A DNA stretch of 43,214 bases from a virus: positions 1-43,214 of IMG/VR virus record IMGVR_UViG_3300010413_000128. The stretch is one strand, 5' to 3'. The translations under genes and the position numbers were made by a program. This document shows positions 9,108 to 17,746 of the stretch, piece after piece; position 1 is the first letter of the stretch; every line of letters starts with the position of its first letter. Under the pieces are notes generated by a model. The model was given only the letters and a program-made list of their open reading frames with translations. It did no database searches and was not told the origin of the DNA.

Positions 9108-10238
9108 CTACGTACCTAAACTATCGGTTGTCCCGTCAGCATGTAGAAAGTCCAAGCTATCACCAGCATCAGGTGTGTATAAGGCCAGTGAATTAGTTAG
9201 TGTACCAGCAGGATCAGTTCCCCCATCCTCTATACCAATCCAGTTTTGACCAGCGGTAGTACCAGGGGTTGCTCTTACACCTACATACAGTGTTTTCCCA
9301 TCTGCTACATCCACATCTCCAGAGAAAGTGGTTTTCTGCGCCGTATCCATAGTGGCTGCCAGTGTTAATGTCTCACCGCCATCTGCTGTGGTGTAGAACT
9401 CGATAGAACCAGGCATATCACCTGCGCCTACCGTTCCGTTAATAACAAACTCGATAGCCCCTACAGGGGATTCAAAGTCTGCACCGTCAGAAGCATAGGC
9501 TATGATAGAACCACATACTTCATTATCAGCAACAGCCGTTGTTGCTACCTGTGTAGCTGCTCCACCTTTTACTAAGCATAGTTTTGGTGAAACTGTCCTG
9601 TCGTTAGTAGTACTGCATGTAGCGGCAACAATAGCACCTCCAGCAAAAGCCGCCCCAACACCAATAGCCTGTACTTCAGGAATTAAATTTGTTGACCCAT
9701 CTCCGTTAGACAATGTTAATTGTGATGTGCTGCCAATATTAAGACCAGTGCCAGTAGCTATGGTAACATCCCCACCAGCTATAGCTAAGGCATTAGTGCC
9801 GTGAGTTAGTGTTACATCACCACCATTAAAGTTAATAACACCGCCATTGTCTAGGAATAAATCTGAGAAGTTCAGCGCTGATGTCCCTAAAGCCACTCCA
9901 TCCGTTGTAGTTGGGTATATAGCTGTAGCTGATATCTCTAAATAATTAGTCCCGCCAATACCGAAGTTAATAGCAGTAGCACCATAGCAGTCTATATTTG
10001 CATCTGTGTCATCATGCCATATCTTAATATAGTCAGTTGGTGCATTACTTGAGGAACAATGAATTAGTAGTGTTGGATCACTATATGCACTTACATTCAT
10101 ATCCAGAGCAGCATCAGCAGGGTCAAATATATGACATGCCAAACTAGCATCATGGACTCCTATACCGAATGTGGGGTTTGAGGCATCGCCTCGAAGTTGC
10201 TTAAAACCGCCTTTCCAGGCTGGGTTATTTAACGCCAT
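9108..10238 (-). CDS. Structural protein (fibre/decoration-like)
   Basis: 376 aa starting MALNNPAWKGGFKQLRGD. Rich in Gly, Ala, Thr and Asp with serial short beta repeats (GGDVTLTHGTNALAIAGG, 'TGTGLNIGSTSQLTLSNG'), the style of phage capsid fibres or collar/tail decoration proteins. Its strong ribosome-binding site (TAGGAGG) lies at the edge of a hairpin in a structured leader, suggesting regulated and probably high expression. Specific virion location is not determined. Confidence 0.7.
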   Translation of the reverse strand: MALNNPAWKGGFKQLRGDASNPTFGIGVHDASLACHIFDPADAALDMNVSAYSDPTLLIHCSSSNAPTDYIKIWHDDTDANIDCYGATAINFGIGGTNYLEISATAIYPTTTDGVALGTSALNFSDLFLDNGGVINFNGGDVTLTHGTNALAIAGGDVTIATGTGLNIGSTSQLTLSNGDGSTNLIPEVQAIGVGAAFAGGAIVAATCSTTNDRTVSPKLCLVKGGAATQVATTAVADNEVCGSIIAYASDGADFESPVGAIEFVINGTVGAGDMPGSIEFYTTADGGETLTLAATMDTAQKTTFSGDVDVADGKTLYVGVRATPGTTAGQNWIGIEDGGTDPAGTLTNSLALYTPDAGDSLDFLHADGTTDSLGT

Positions 10239-10247
10239 TCTTTCTAC

Positions 10248-10308
10248 CTCCTATAGATGTTGCATGGGCAACACCTGAATCTATAGGCGGTTTTAAGGAT
10301 AAGCCGCC
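10248..10308 (-). promoter_or_regulatory. Leader with two mutually exclusive hairpins
   Basis: In the 85-nt gap before the 376-aa gene, read leftward, a first hairpin pairs GGCGG (plus 10304-10308) with CCGCC (10286-10290). A second pairs CCTATAGA (10280-10287) with TCTATAGG (10250-10257), with an inner 6-bp stem TGTTGC/GCAACA around an ATGG loop (10258-10273). The two share bases 10286-10287, so they compete. The Shine-Dalgarno AGGAGG begins within the 3' arm of the second hairpin. This is a possible translational or transcriptional switch; no ligand or regulator is implied. Confidence 0.5.
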
Positions 10309-10323
10309 AAACCTATTTTTATT

Positions 10324-11076
10324 CTATGCGTTCCAGTCTCGGTTAGCTTCTACTAAAATGTAATCAACATCCCCAATGGCGAATTCAGTAGTATTAGCCG
10401 CAAAAGCCACTACAGCAGCCATATCAGAAGTAGTCGAAGCAGCACCAGAAACAGATTTCTTCAAGACACCATCTACATAAAACTCAGCATTACCATCCTT
10501 AGATATCTCTATTCGGAGTACCTGCCACTCTCCAGCAGTTGGCCCTACATCCAAATCCTGATCCGCCGCAGTAGTAGTTGCTGTCGCACTTCCACCTTTA
10601 TAGACAGCATGCCACTCAGTTGCACTAGCCGTCAGTTCATTACTAAAGTAAAAGCCAACTAGATCAGCTACACATGTAAATGTAGTTGCCGAAGCATTAA
10701 TTATGATGTCTTCAAGCTGCTCATCAAAAGTCAAGATACTCGTAAAGCCTACAAATATCTCTTTTGTGTCGAGATCAGGAATTTGAAGCCTTGCCTCTAG
10801 GATAAGAGGCCCCATTAGAGCAACATCGAACATTAATGAAGTCCCAACGAATGTGGTGTCTGCATCAGTATTACCACTGGTTAGGGTAGCAGAACCGCTC
10901 AGTGGGGCAGTTGTGCTTTCAACAATTCCAGTATCATTATCCTCAAACCCTTCACCACCAGCAAAGAACTGGCCTAAGTTCAAGAAATCTGTGGTTTCCG
11001 TTACTGCTGAGTGAAATCCAGTGAAGTCCTCAAACAGACATATCTTCCCACGCTCACCTTGATGATTAATAGTCAT
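10324..11076 (-). CDS. Virion structural protein, lectin-like fold candidate
   Basis: 250 aa. It begins MTINHQGERGKICLFEDFTGFH. The second half (about 160-245) has a LamG/concanavalin-type pattern: WQVLRIEISKDGNAEFYVDG, then a beta strand ending IGDVDYILVEANRDWNA. 'FEDF-TG' openings are familiar from metagenomic phage proteins encoded beside the capsid gene. It follows the major capsid and HNH genes, so a head decoration or head fibre role is plausible. Confidence 0.65.
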   Translation of the reverse strand: MTINHQGERGKICLFEDFTGFHSAVTETTDFLNLGQFFAGGEGFEDNDTGIVESTTAPLSGSATLTSGNTDADTTFVGTSLMFDVALMGPLILEARLQIPDLDTKEIFVGFTSILTFDEQLEDIIINASATTFTCVADLVGFYFSNELTASATEWHAVYKGGSATATTTAADQDLDVGPTAGEWQVLRIEISKDGNAEFYVDGVLKKSVSGAASTTSDMAAVVAFAANTTEFAIGDVDYILVEANRDWNA

Positions 11077-11283
11077 TTAACTCTCCTTTAGAAGCTGTAG
11101 CTCCTTTTCTAAATTTTGTATTCTCTCCCTGTAGGGAGCTGTTACCTTACCTACATCGTTTCTTGGCACACAGGCTAGATTCTCAATACGTGTGTCGTCC
11201 ATATTACCGTTCATACAGTGAACAACCCATTTTTTAGGTATTTTCCCTCTCTCCTTTGTCCATACCTCACGATGCTTTAGCAT
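11077..11283 (-). CDS. Degenerate HNH-type homing endonuclease remnant
   Basis: 68 aa. LKHREVWTKERGKIPKK, then WVVHCMNGNMDDTRIENLACVP, matches the core of HNH_3 nucleases. The catalytic-type His is kept (H22), but the usual second His is Cys (C23), the Asn of the usual 'DNRIENL' is Thr (T31), and the final His is absent. The tail (about residues 50-68) is a coiled coil. No clear Shine-Dalgarno precedes the ATG. It sits between the major capsid gene and a structural gene, a classic location for free-standing homing nucleases; it may be inactive. Confidence 0.65.
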   Translation of the reverse strand: MLKHREVWTKERGKIPKKWVVHCMNGNMDDTRIENLACVPRNDVGKVTAPYRERIQNLEKELQLLKES

Positions 11284-11290
11284 ATATTAA

Positions 11291-12166
11291 TTATGATGTA
11301 GGCGCAGTTGCGTCACTCGCAATCTCATATAGCCAATTCCCAGAACTCCTCTCGCCATAGGCATACTCATCATAGTGGTACAGCTTTGTAGCCCCACCAC
11401 CTATATTTTCAGCCCTAACAGGCACAGTCCTCGGTGAACGGCCTTGTACTAATACAAGTGCTTCTTTAGCAAACACCCCACCTTTAGCATCATCACTTGA
11501 GTCAATAGATATATTCCCATCTTCATATATCATTGCCCCACCTATTTGGCCCCTGAATCCTTCAGCAAACACCCTGGCGGTCATCCCTTCAGGTATAACA
11601 TAAGTACCTACACCTGCAATTATTTCATCATAGATATCCTTTATCTGGTATCCATGAAGTACACAGTAGTATGGCGCGTTACCAGGTTCAGTAGTGTTGC
11701 TACTTATTCTAACAACACCAGCGGAAATATATCCGCTTGTAAGAGTAACTCCTGCTCCGCATAATTGCGTGGTTGCACCATCTATTGCCGTTAACCCATC
11801 CTCATCCTTTTTTCTTTGAACTGCGTTTTGAGCAAGAGAGCCGATCTTTGCGTAGGCATTTTTAGATATCCGATTAGCCACCCTATCCGTAATAACAGTC
11901 TCAATACCGACCACAGTCGGAGTTACGGTCAGTAAACTATCAGAAAGTTGCTGCGGATTGTCTAGTTCTGTAGTTTCTGTGATAGCCTGTGCGGTTATTT
12001 GATCCATAGATACTTCATTCCAGGAAAGACCAATACCTTCACCTAAAGTAACCTTATCACATAACTGAGGAACAACCCCTTCTTGCTCTCTTACTATTCG
12101 TGCAGAACCTATTACAGTTGGTAGACTATCTGCCAACGAGCTAGTAGTAGTATTCCCAACAGTCAT
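11291..12166 (-). CDS. Major capsid protein (HK97-fold candidate)
   Basis: 291 aa starting MTVGNTTTSSLADSLPTVIG. The layout matches phage major capsid proteins of this size: helical N-arm (SARIVREQEGVVPQL), an EIDNPQQL-like E-loop region, a spine helix (VANRISKNAYAKIGSLAQ), then 'DGATTQLCGAGV', and a C-terminal segment with ARVFAEGFRGQIGGAMIYED and GVFAKEALVLVQGR. It follows the scaffold-like gene by 12 nt, the usual order. No N-terminal delta domain or protease is visible, so scaffolding is presumably by the separate upstream gene. Confidence 0.85.
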   Translation of the reverse strand: MTVGNTTTSSLADSLPTVIGSARIVREQEGVVPQLCDKVTLGEGIGLSWNEVSMDQITAQAITETTELDNPQQLSDSLLTVTPTVVGIETVITDRVANRISKNAYAKIGSLAQNAVQRKKDEDGLTAIDGATTQLCGAGVTLTSGYISAGVVRISSNTTEPGNAPYYCVLHGYQIKDIYDEIIAGVGTYVIPEGMTARVFAEGFRGQIGGAMIYEDGNISIDSSDDAKGGVFAKEALVLVQGRSPRTVPVRAENIGGGATKLYHYDEYAYGERSSGNWLYEIASDATAPTS

Positions 12167-12178
12167 TTTTTTACTCCT

Positions 12179-12937
12179 TTATGCACTTATTATCTTTCGT
12201 GCTTTTTCTATATTTTCCTTTGTCGCAGGTAATTCCCCACTATTCCATTTGTTTAAAAAGTCAGCGTCAGAACTTCCTGCTATTCCTGATGGAGATGAAA
12301 ATGCATCCGATCCTACACCAACCGCCTTCTTAAGATTAGCTAATTCGGTTTCAAGCCTTTCGATTTCAGGGTCTTTCTTCACTTTTCCTCCCGTTGCTTC
12401 ACCTTTGGCTATTTTCAGTGCTTCTTTCATTAACCTGCTACGCAAGTCTCTGTTATCCCTAGCTCCCTTAGCAGCCTCAGTCAATCTATCGTCTTTAGGG
12501 TCTACCCCTAAATCAGATATATCTGCCGCTAAATCAGCTACAAACTTCCTTTGAGCTTCAGCAAGTTCTCTCTGTTTTCTTTCCTCTGCTTCCCTCTCCT
12601 CATAAGTCTGTAGCTTACTTCTGGTCTGAACACTGTCTAGCCTTCCAGTAAAATCAGGGTCATCTCCATATTCGCTACTCAAACCTTTAACAGTAGCTTC
12701 CGCAGCTTTCCGCTTGCGGGTTTCTTCTGCAAGTTGCTTTAGCGCAGCAGACTCATTAGCTACTGCCCTATCTTTCTCACTCTGAAATGTCCTAAGTTGC
12801 TTTTCGTATGAATCTAGCCTTTTTAGAATCTCAGCCTGGCCAACTTGCTCAGGTTTGGTTTCGGATGCTGCTGGCTGTTGCTCAGCCTCACCACTTGGTA
12901 CTTCCTGTACCTCTGTGTTTTGTTCTTGGTCGTCCAC
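12179..12937 (-). CDS. Scaffold protein
   Basis: About 252 aa. The preferred start is GTG at 12937 (VDDQEQNTEVQEV), six nt after AGGAGAG; TTG at 12940 is in frame but too close to it. Composition is typical of phage scaffolds: very rich in Glu, Lys, Ala and Gln, long coiled-coil helices (residues ~35-150, e.g. EEREAEERKQRELAEAQRK), a flexible Ser/Gly linker and a C-terminal NKWNSGELPATKENIEKA segment. It lies directly upstream of the capsid gene and downstream of a terminator. Confidence 0.8.
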   Translation of the reverse strand: MDDQEQNTEVQEVPSGEAEQQPAASETKPEQVGQAEILKRLDSYEKQLRTFQSEKDRAVANESAALKQLAEETRKRKAAEATVKGLSSEYGDDPDFTGRLDSVQTRSKLQTYEEREAEERKQRELAEAQRKFVADLAADISDLGVDPKDDRLTEAAKGARDNRDLRSRLMKEALKIAKGEATGGKVKKDPEIERLETELANLKKAVGVGSDAFSSPSGIAGSSDADFLNKWNSGELPATKENIEKARKIISA

Positions 12938-12979
12938 CAATCACTCTCCTTTCGATAGCCTTGGCTACCAAAATATAAT

Positions 12980-13017
12980 AAAAAAAGAGGCGACAAGGAT
13001 TTCTCCTAAATCGCCTC
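12980..13017 (-). terminator. Rho-independent terminator
   Basis: Read leftward: GAGGCGA, TTT, AGGA, GAAA loop, TCCT, TG, TCGCCTC, then seven T. The outer 7-bp stem is plus 13011-13017 with 12987-12993, there is an inner 4-bp stem, and the T run is at 12980-12986. It separates the portal/internal-protein genes from the scaffold/capsid gene. It is either a partial terminator tuning stoichiometry or the end of one transcript, which would need a new promoter close by. Confidence 0.85.
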
Positions 13018-13058
13018 CGTTTTTCGGTCAGCTACGTTATTTAGTTGTTAAAGTTCTA

Positions 13059-13199
13059 TTATAGAGATACCCACTCCTGAGTATCGCTATCAAAATATTC
13101 TAAAGTAATCACCTCTTGTTCTGGTAGTAAATTAAACCTGAAACCAGTAATCGGCTCGCTTGTACCTATACTACCATCATCTAAAAAGTAATATATCAT
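13059..13199 (-). CDS. Small hypothetical protein (46 aa)
   Basis: Starts MIYYFLDDGSIGTSEPITG and ends SDTQEWVSL. It has an AAGGGTG ribosome-binding site four nt upstream of the ATG. It lies just before the terminator, as the last gene of its transcript segment. Acidic, probably beta-rich; no family recognised. Confidence 0.55.
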   Translation of the reverse strand: MIYYFLDDGSIGTSEPITGFRFNLLPEQEVITLEYFDSDTQEWVSL

Positions 13200-13231
13200 C
13201 GCACACCCTTAATTATTTATGAAATAATGTA

Positions 13232-13405
13232 TCACTTCACACTCTCTATAGCGTTCACTACTCTAAATGGTTTCCCGTCTTGTACTTGTATCGTTATCTC
13301 ACAGAATTTACAGTTATTCCAAACCACCGACTTCCGCAATAACTCCAGTAACATAATTTCCTTCTTACTAACATCATACACTATATTGTCAACTATAGTT
13401 TCCAT
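13232..13405 (-). CDS. Small hypothetical protein (57 aa)
   Basis: Starts METIVDNIVYDVSKKEIM and ends VVNAIESVK. It contains a Cys pair NNCKFCEI near residue 34, possibly a CxxC metal site. Its ATG is one nucleotide after the stop of the 849-aa gene, so it is probably translated by coupling despite a weak Shine-Dalgarno. Function unknown. Confidence 0.55.
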   Translation of the reverse strand: METIVDNIVYDVSKKEIMLLELLRKSVVWNNCKFCEITIQVQDGKPFRVVNAIESVK

Positions 13406-13406
13406 C

Positions 13407-15956
13407 TTACTGATTAACCAGCTTCAGCGCTGCTTTAATATCAGGGTTGGATAATAACATCTGTTGTTTCTGTCTGGCTATCTGCTCCCTTATCCTGAGT
13501 ATCATAGGGTACTGCCTTTGTATCTGGAGGGCTAATGTTTTATTAGTTTTCTTCAAGACATTAATTTGCTCTGCTATAGCTTCCAGTTCGGGGTACTGCT
13601 CCCAAGCTTTTTCAGTGATTTCATTGTAAGGTTTTACTATTTTAAGTGCCTCTTTATACTCACTTGTATTCCATAGTTCATCAGGGATATTGAACTTTTG
13701 GCTAAGTTGCTGTCTCGCTGCTAAAGCTTCATCAGGATATGTAATTACTCCTACACCTAATGCGGCTGGAGAAGCTATCAATCCACCTATCGCTCCTTGG
13801 TCATTTATAGCATCTATTAAATCCTGTACGAATAAAGGTACTAGGCGGTTATATGCTTGAGCGTCTATATCCCCTATATCTTCTCCCATATATGACTCAC
13901 CTTTAAAGATGTCCCAAAATAATCCCGTAGCAGGCGCTAGTTTACTTTGTGCGAATCTATATATAACCTCATCCCTGTTAAGATTTTGTATTTCTTTTAT
14001 AGATGTAAGTCTTTGTGCGGTTGTTAGTTGCGCTAAGAATCTGGAATATTGGGCATATCCTGTCCAAATATCAAGTCTCGTATCTCCTATCTTTATCTTA
14101 CCAAAATCAGATGAAAGTGGGTTGGCATTAATTGAAGCACCTGCTAATTTGGCCATAGTAAGTAAAGTAGTACCTGCTCCTAGAAATGCAGCCATCTGTT
14201 TCATAGCTTCTTTACGAACCAATTTAGGCGTATTTGGATTAAGTAATATTGCAGGCCATTGTAATCTTGAAGCCACAAGACGGGGAGAAAAGAATACTGC
14301 ATTGAGCGCTGGCCCCATATTCCCGCTTGTCATAGCTCCTATACTACCCCGCCCAGAAGCTACATTAACAAGATTAGCCAGTCCTTTTAAATCCTGATCG
14401 GTAATAGGTATACCTGACTTAGCCACAACATTATCAAATACTTGCCTTGTGTGGTGATAGGATTCAGAACGTAAATCATTTAATACTGTAATATAAGCCC
14501 TTTCTGACCTTCTGATTCCAGGTATATGTCTGGATAGTTTAGACATGAAAGCCTCTTCACTTTTGCTTAATGTACCGTTTAAAGGAGCATGATACCCCCC
14601 ATGCTCTATATATTCCATAAAATAAGGCCGTTCGCGGATTATATCATCCATTATCATTGCATGTTTTTCGGAAATGAATGATTTAACCATATCTTTGAAT
14701 ACACGGCCTACAGTACCTACCTTACCAGCAGTAGTTAATCTCGTAGTGAGAATACCACCCTGTCTCAACATACCTGATAAATCATAAGCAGATATTACAG
14801 CACGTGGCAGATTAGCGATATCAAGGAATTGCGATAATTTACCTGCCTTCTCCAACTCTTGTATAGAAGATGTGAATTCTGGCCCTAATGCTTCCTCTAA
14901 TAATCTCATCCTGCTCTCTACAGGAACCTTGCCTTCTAATACTAATTCCTCCATCGCTTTAGTAGCATTATATTGGTCATAATGCAAATTTTTATTTATC
15001 TTACGATTCCTGAGAGGTTTATAATCATAGCCATGAAGCCAGTTCATTATCTCATTACCCTCAGATTCGTTAAGGCCAGTCCATCCCCATTTACCAGTAG
15101 CCCCAGAGATACCTCTCTCAATATCATAAGCGCCAGCCATAGATTGTTCCCATATCCTCAACTTTTCGGACGCAGTAGCAGTTTTTGGTAATGTCGCTAT
15201 TCTTGATTGTGCTATAGTTTCACGTTGTGCCCGTTTAGTTGAAAGTTCTTCTGATATCTCCTTAATTCTACCTTTAGTTTGCTTCATTATATCCTGTAAT
15301 TTAGCCACAGATTCAGGAGTTTCTTTTGATATGGATAATTTAGCAGGTAACTCGAATTTCTTCATAAATTCAGGAGCGAGTTTACCCAATGCCCTTGATG
15401 GAGCAGTTTCTATAGCAGATACACCCGCTCCTAGTTTAGTTAGTGCTTCGGCCGTACTTTCAGCTCCAAGTACCTTTGCTCCTATACTCGCTCCTTTAAA
15501 CGGCTCAGAAAAAGGAACTAAATATGTTGGGTTAGCTGTTTCCAATAATCCTTTAAAATATTTTGGATACTTTGTTTCCTCGTATTCTTTTCTGGCACGA
15601 CTTAAATTACCGGTTCCAGCAACTATATCAGACCCTATATACCCGCCAGGATTAGCGTTAAATGCCAATGTTTTCAACATTCTTTCCCATAAAGGAGTTT
15701 CGCTTTTATTAAATACCTGTGTTTCCTGCGGTAAATAAACTTTTTCCCAGGGATAATCTACTACATCAAATACCTTGCCTACGCCTTTTAATACATCACC
15801 CACAACTGGAGTTTCCCCAACCCTTGCAAGTGCCTGTTCCCACCAGGAAGGTTCACCTGTTTGTGTTTGTATAGAAGAACCACGTGCATTAACAGCAACT
15901 CTTCCTCTTTGATGCTGTTCTCTTACTCTTTTTACTACTTCAGGGTCTAATGGCAT
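13407..15956 (-). CDS. Large internal virion / polyvalent-type protein
   Basis: 849 aa. The N-terminal ~200 residues have many amphipathic, small-residue helices (VGDVLKGVGKVFDVVDYPW). Residues ~205-280 are coiled coil. The C-terminal half contains FGKIKIGDTRLDIWTGYAQY, a segment I associate with LPD38-like domains of large polyvalent phage proteins, preceded by 'ALNAVFFSPRLVASRLQ', also characteristic of that family. Such proteins are packaged and often injected with DNA. No tape-measure protein is visible, so an ejection-protein role is attractive. It ends in a coiled coil (EQINVLKKTNKTLALQIQ). Confidence 0.7.
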   Translation of the reverse strand: MPLDPEVVKRVREQHQRGRVAVNARGSSIQTQTGEPSWWEQALARVGETPVVGDVLKGVGKVFDVVDYPWEKVYLPQETQVFNKSETPLWERMLKTLAFNANPGGYIGSDIVAGTGNLSRARKEYEETKYPKYFKGLLETANPTYLVPFSEPFKGASIGAKVLGAESTAEALTKLGAGVSAIETAPSRALGKLAPEFMKKFELPAKLSISKETPESVAKLQDIMKQTKGRIKEISEELSTKRAQRETIAQSRIATLPKTATASEKLRIWEQSMAGAYDIERGISGATGKWGWTGLNESEGNEIMNWLHGYDYKPLRNRKINKNLHYDQYNATKAMEELVLEGKVPVESRMRLLEEALGPEFTSSIQELEKAGKLSQFLDIANLPRAVISAYDLSGMLRQGGILTTRLTTAGKVGTVGRVFKDMVKSFISEKHAMIMDDIIRERPYFMEYIEHGGYHAPLNGTLSKSEEAFMSKLSRHIPGIRRSERAYITVLNDLRSESYHHTRQVFDNVVAKSGIPITDQDLKGLANLVNVASGRGSIGAMTSGNMGPALNAVFFSPRLVASRLQWPAILLNPNTPKLVRKEAMKQMAAFLGAGTTLLTMAKLAGASINANPLSSDFGKIKIGDTRLDIWTGYAQYSRFLAQLTTAQRLTSIKEIQNLNRDEVIYRFAQSKLAPATGLFWDIFKGESYMGEDIGDIDAQAYNRLVPLFVQDLIDAINDQGAIGGLIASPAALGVGVITYPDEALAARQQLSQKFNIPDELWNTSEYKEALKIVKPYNEITEKAWEQYPELEAIAEQINVLKKTNKTLALQIQRQYPMILRIREQIARQKQQMLLSNPDIKAALKLVNQ

Positions 15957-15957
15957 T

Positions 15958-17463
15958 TTATCTATACCCGTAACTTAATCCTGTCCTCGCTACTGGAGGT
16001 TGTGCTTCATAAGATTTCTTTAATAAATCTTCCCAATCATAACCTAGTCCCTCGGTTAATTCCCTGAACTGAGTATAATCATTTGAGGATAAATTCTGAA
16101 GATTACCCCATGTTGGCGTAGCTGCCAAACCATATTGCTGTTGAGGGTTAATATCTCTTCCATATTGTCCAGCGCCTATACCCTGAAAATAACTGGCCAC
16201 TGGCTCTGCTACCTGTTTTGTATATTGAGAACCTATATTCTGGCCAGCTTGCTTTAATTGTCTGTTAAGTTGTGCAGATTCCCACCAGTTCTCAGGATCA
16301 TTCGCCCATGCATAACTGCCATAAACCGCAGGATTACTAAGTTCCTCCGCAGTCATATTGCGTATCTGCCACTCACCGATGGCGGGATTCCATTCTGCTG
16401 TCTTACCATAGCCAGTATCAAGAAATCCAGGCTGTGGTGTGGTAGGATATTGCATGGCATTTAGATAATAACTATATCTCTCGGCAGGTGTCATGCTCTC
16501 TGCGCCAGGTAGGTTCTGAGCAGCCCATACATCTGCTGCTGTATCTCCTAATTCATATGTTGCTGGCTGATTGCTTAGATAATCATTATATATTTGATAT
16601 CTTTCTACAGGAGTTAGTTGCTGCCATGCTTCTTCCCCGAATGTTGAAACTCCCCAATCATACATCGGGTTTCCCTCCCCACTTGTAGGATATGTAGCTT
16701 GATAATTAGGATTCTCTTTTATTGCCCATGTCTCATTACCGTTATCATCTACTATCTTGTACTTCAGGTATTGGTCACTTTTGAAATTACCATCCTCATC
16801 ATAAGCTTCTGGATATACGTTCTTCAGCCACATATCATTATAATCAATGATATTATCCTCGCTAGTAGTCATGGTTGTGGAAGGCAAAACATTGCTATTT
16901 ATACCAGATGGCGCAGACGGCATAGCTGATTCACCGCTTAAATCAGTAGTGCCATTATTTGTAGCTTCTAATGCATAATTTCTCAATTCAGGTGTTGTGG
17001 TATAACCTAATTCTATGAGATAATCGGCCATCATACTTTCAGGCAATGTATTTACATCTAATCTCGCCCCTGTTTGATTTCTAAGTTCTTGTACTAATTT
17101 TTGTGCCACTTCATCCCATAGGTTATCAGGGTCTAATCCCATATCACTAATCCATGCTTTAGCTATAGTATTCATGGCATTAGTTACATTTCTCTCTGTA
17201 TTTGTATAATCAGGTGAATTAACCCTTGTGACATAACTATAGTAATCTCTTGCAGCACTGTGAAGATTTTTATATGAACTTATTTCATCCATATTAAAAT
17301 ATTGTTCCAGTACATCTCTGGTTTGTGATTCATTAATACCAAATAATGAAGGCAATTCTTTATTTATAGCCATTTCCAGATATCTCTTTATATCTGATGC
17401 CATACCACTACTATCACTTAATAAATCTTGTACTGCCTGATCTAATGTGTACCCTTCAGCCAT
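15958..17463 (-). CDS. Internal virion-associated hypothetical protein
   Basis: 501 aa. The N-terminus is helical (MAEGYTLDQAVQDLLSDS), the middle is Asn/Thr/Ser-rich and low complexity, and the second half has many Tyr, Trp, Pro and Gln (WGVSTFGEEAWQQLTPVERY, repeated theme 'xLTPxERYxxYxxxL' near residues 280 and 335). The repeated TPxERY motif is seen directly. Its position between the portal and the large virion protein suggests a head-internal or injected component. The Shine-Dalgarno is supplied by the last codons of the upstream gene. Confidence 0.6.
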   Translation of the reverse strand: MAEGYTLDQAVQDLLSDSSGMASDIKRYLEMAINKELPSLFGINESQTRDVLEQYFNMDEISSYKNLHSAARDYYSYVTRVNSPDYTNTERNVTNAMNTIAKAWISDMGLDPDNLWDEVAQKLVQELRNQTGARLDVNTLPESMMADYLIELGYTTTPELRNYALEATNNGTTDLSGESAMPSAPSGINSNVLPSTTMTTSEDNIIDYNDMWLKNVYPEAYDEDGNFKSDQYLKYKIVDDNGNETWAIKENPNYQATYPTSGEGNPMYDWGVSTFGEEAWQQLTPVERYQIYNDYLSNQPATYELGDTAADVWAAQNLPGAESMTPAERYSYYLNAMQYPTTPQPGFLDTGYGKTAEWNPAIGEWQIRNMTAEELSNPAVYGSYAWANDPENWWESAQLNRQLKQAGQNIGSQYTKQVAEPVASYFQGIGAGQYGRDINPQQQYGLAATPTWGNLQNLSSNDYTQFRELTEGLGYDWEDLLKKSYEAQPPVARTGLSYGYR

Positions 17464-17464
17464 C

Positions 17465-17746
17465 TTATACCTCCTCCAGTCTCTTTACTTCCTCTTCCAT
17501 CTTTGTCACACCCTCATCCCTTTTCTTAATCTTCCAGTTCTGGTAACTGTCTTGCTGCCCATAAATAGCATTTGCCTTCTGGAAGTCCTCTGTAGTCCAT
17601 TCATCATACTTCTTCCCCAATAACTTCTCAGGACTACCAAAATCCTTTAAAGGTTCTATCTCTTCCTTGATTATCTCCTCAAGTATCTCAAGATGTTCTT
17701 TTAGAACCTCGTCTATTATATCGGTAAACTCGTTCTTTATTTCCAT
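17465..17746 (-). CDS. Small acidic helical protein, head region
   Basis: 93 aa starting MEIKNEFTDIIDEVLKEHLE. Almost entirely helical and charged, ending EEEVKRLEEV. The terminal LEEV codons (CTGGAGGAGGT) double as the ribosome-binding site of the next gene. The ATG overlaps the last base of the portal stop. Possibly an assembly or connector accessory protein; not assigned. Confidence 0.6.
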   Translation of the reverse strand: MEIKNEFTDIIDEVLKEHLEILEEIIKEEIEPLKDFGSPEKLLGKKYDEWTTEDFQKANAIYGQQDSYQNWKIKKRDEGVTKMEEEVKRLEEV

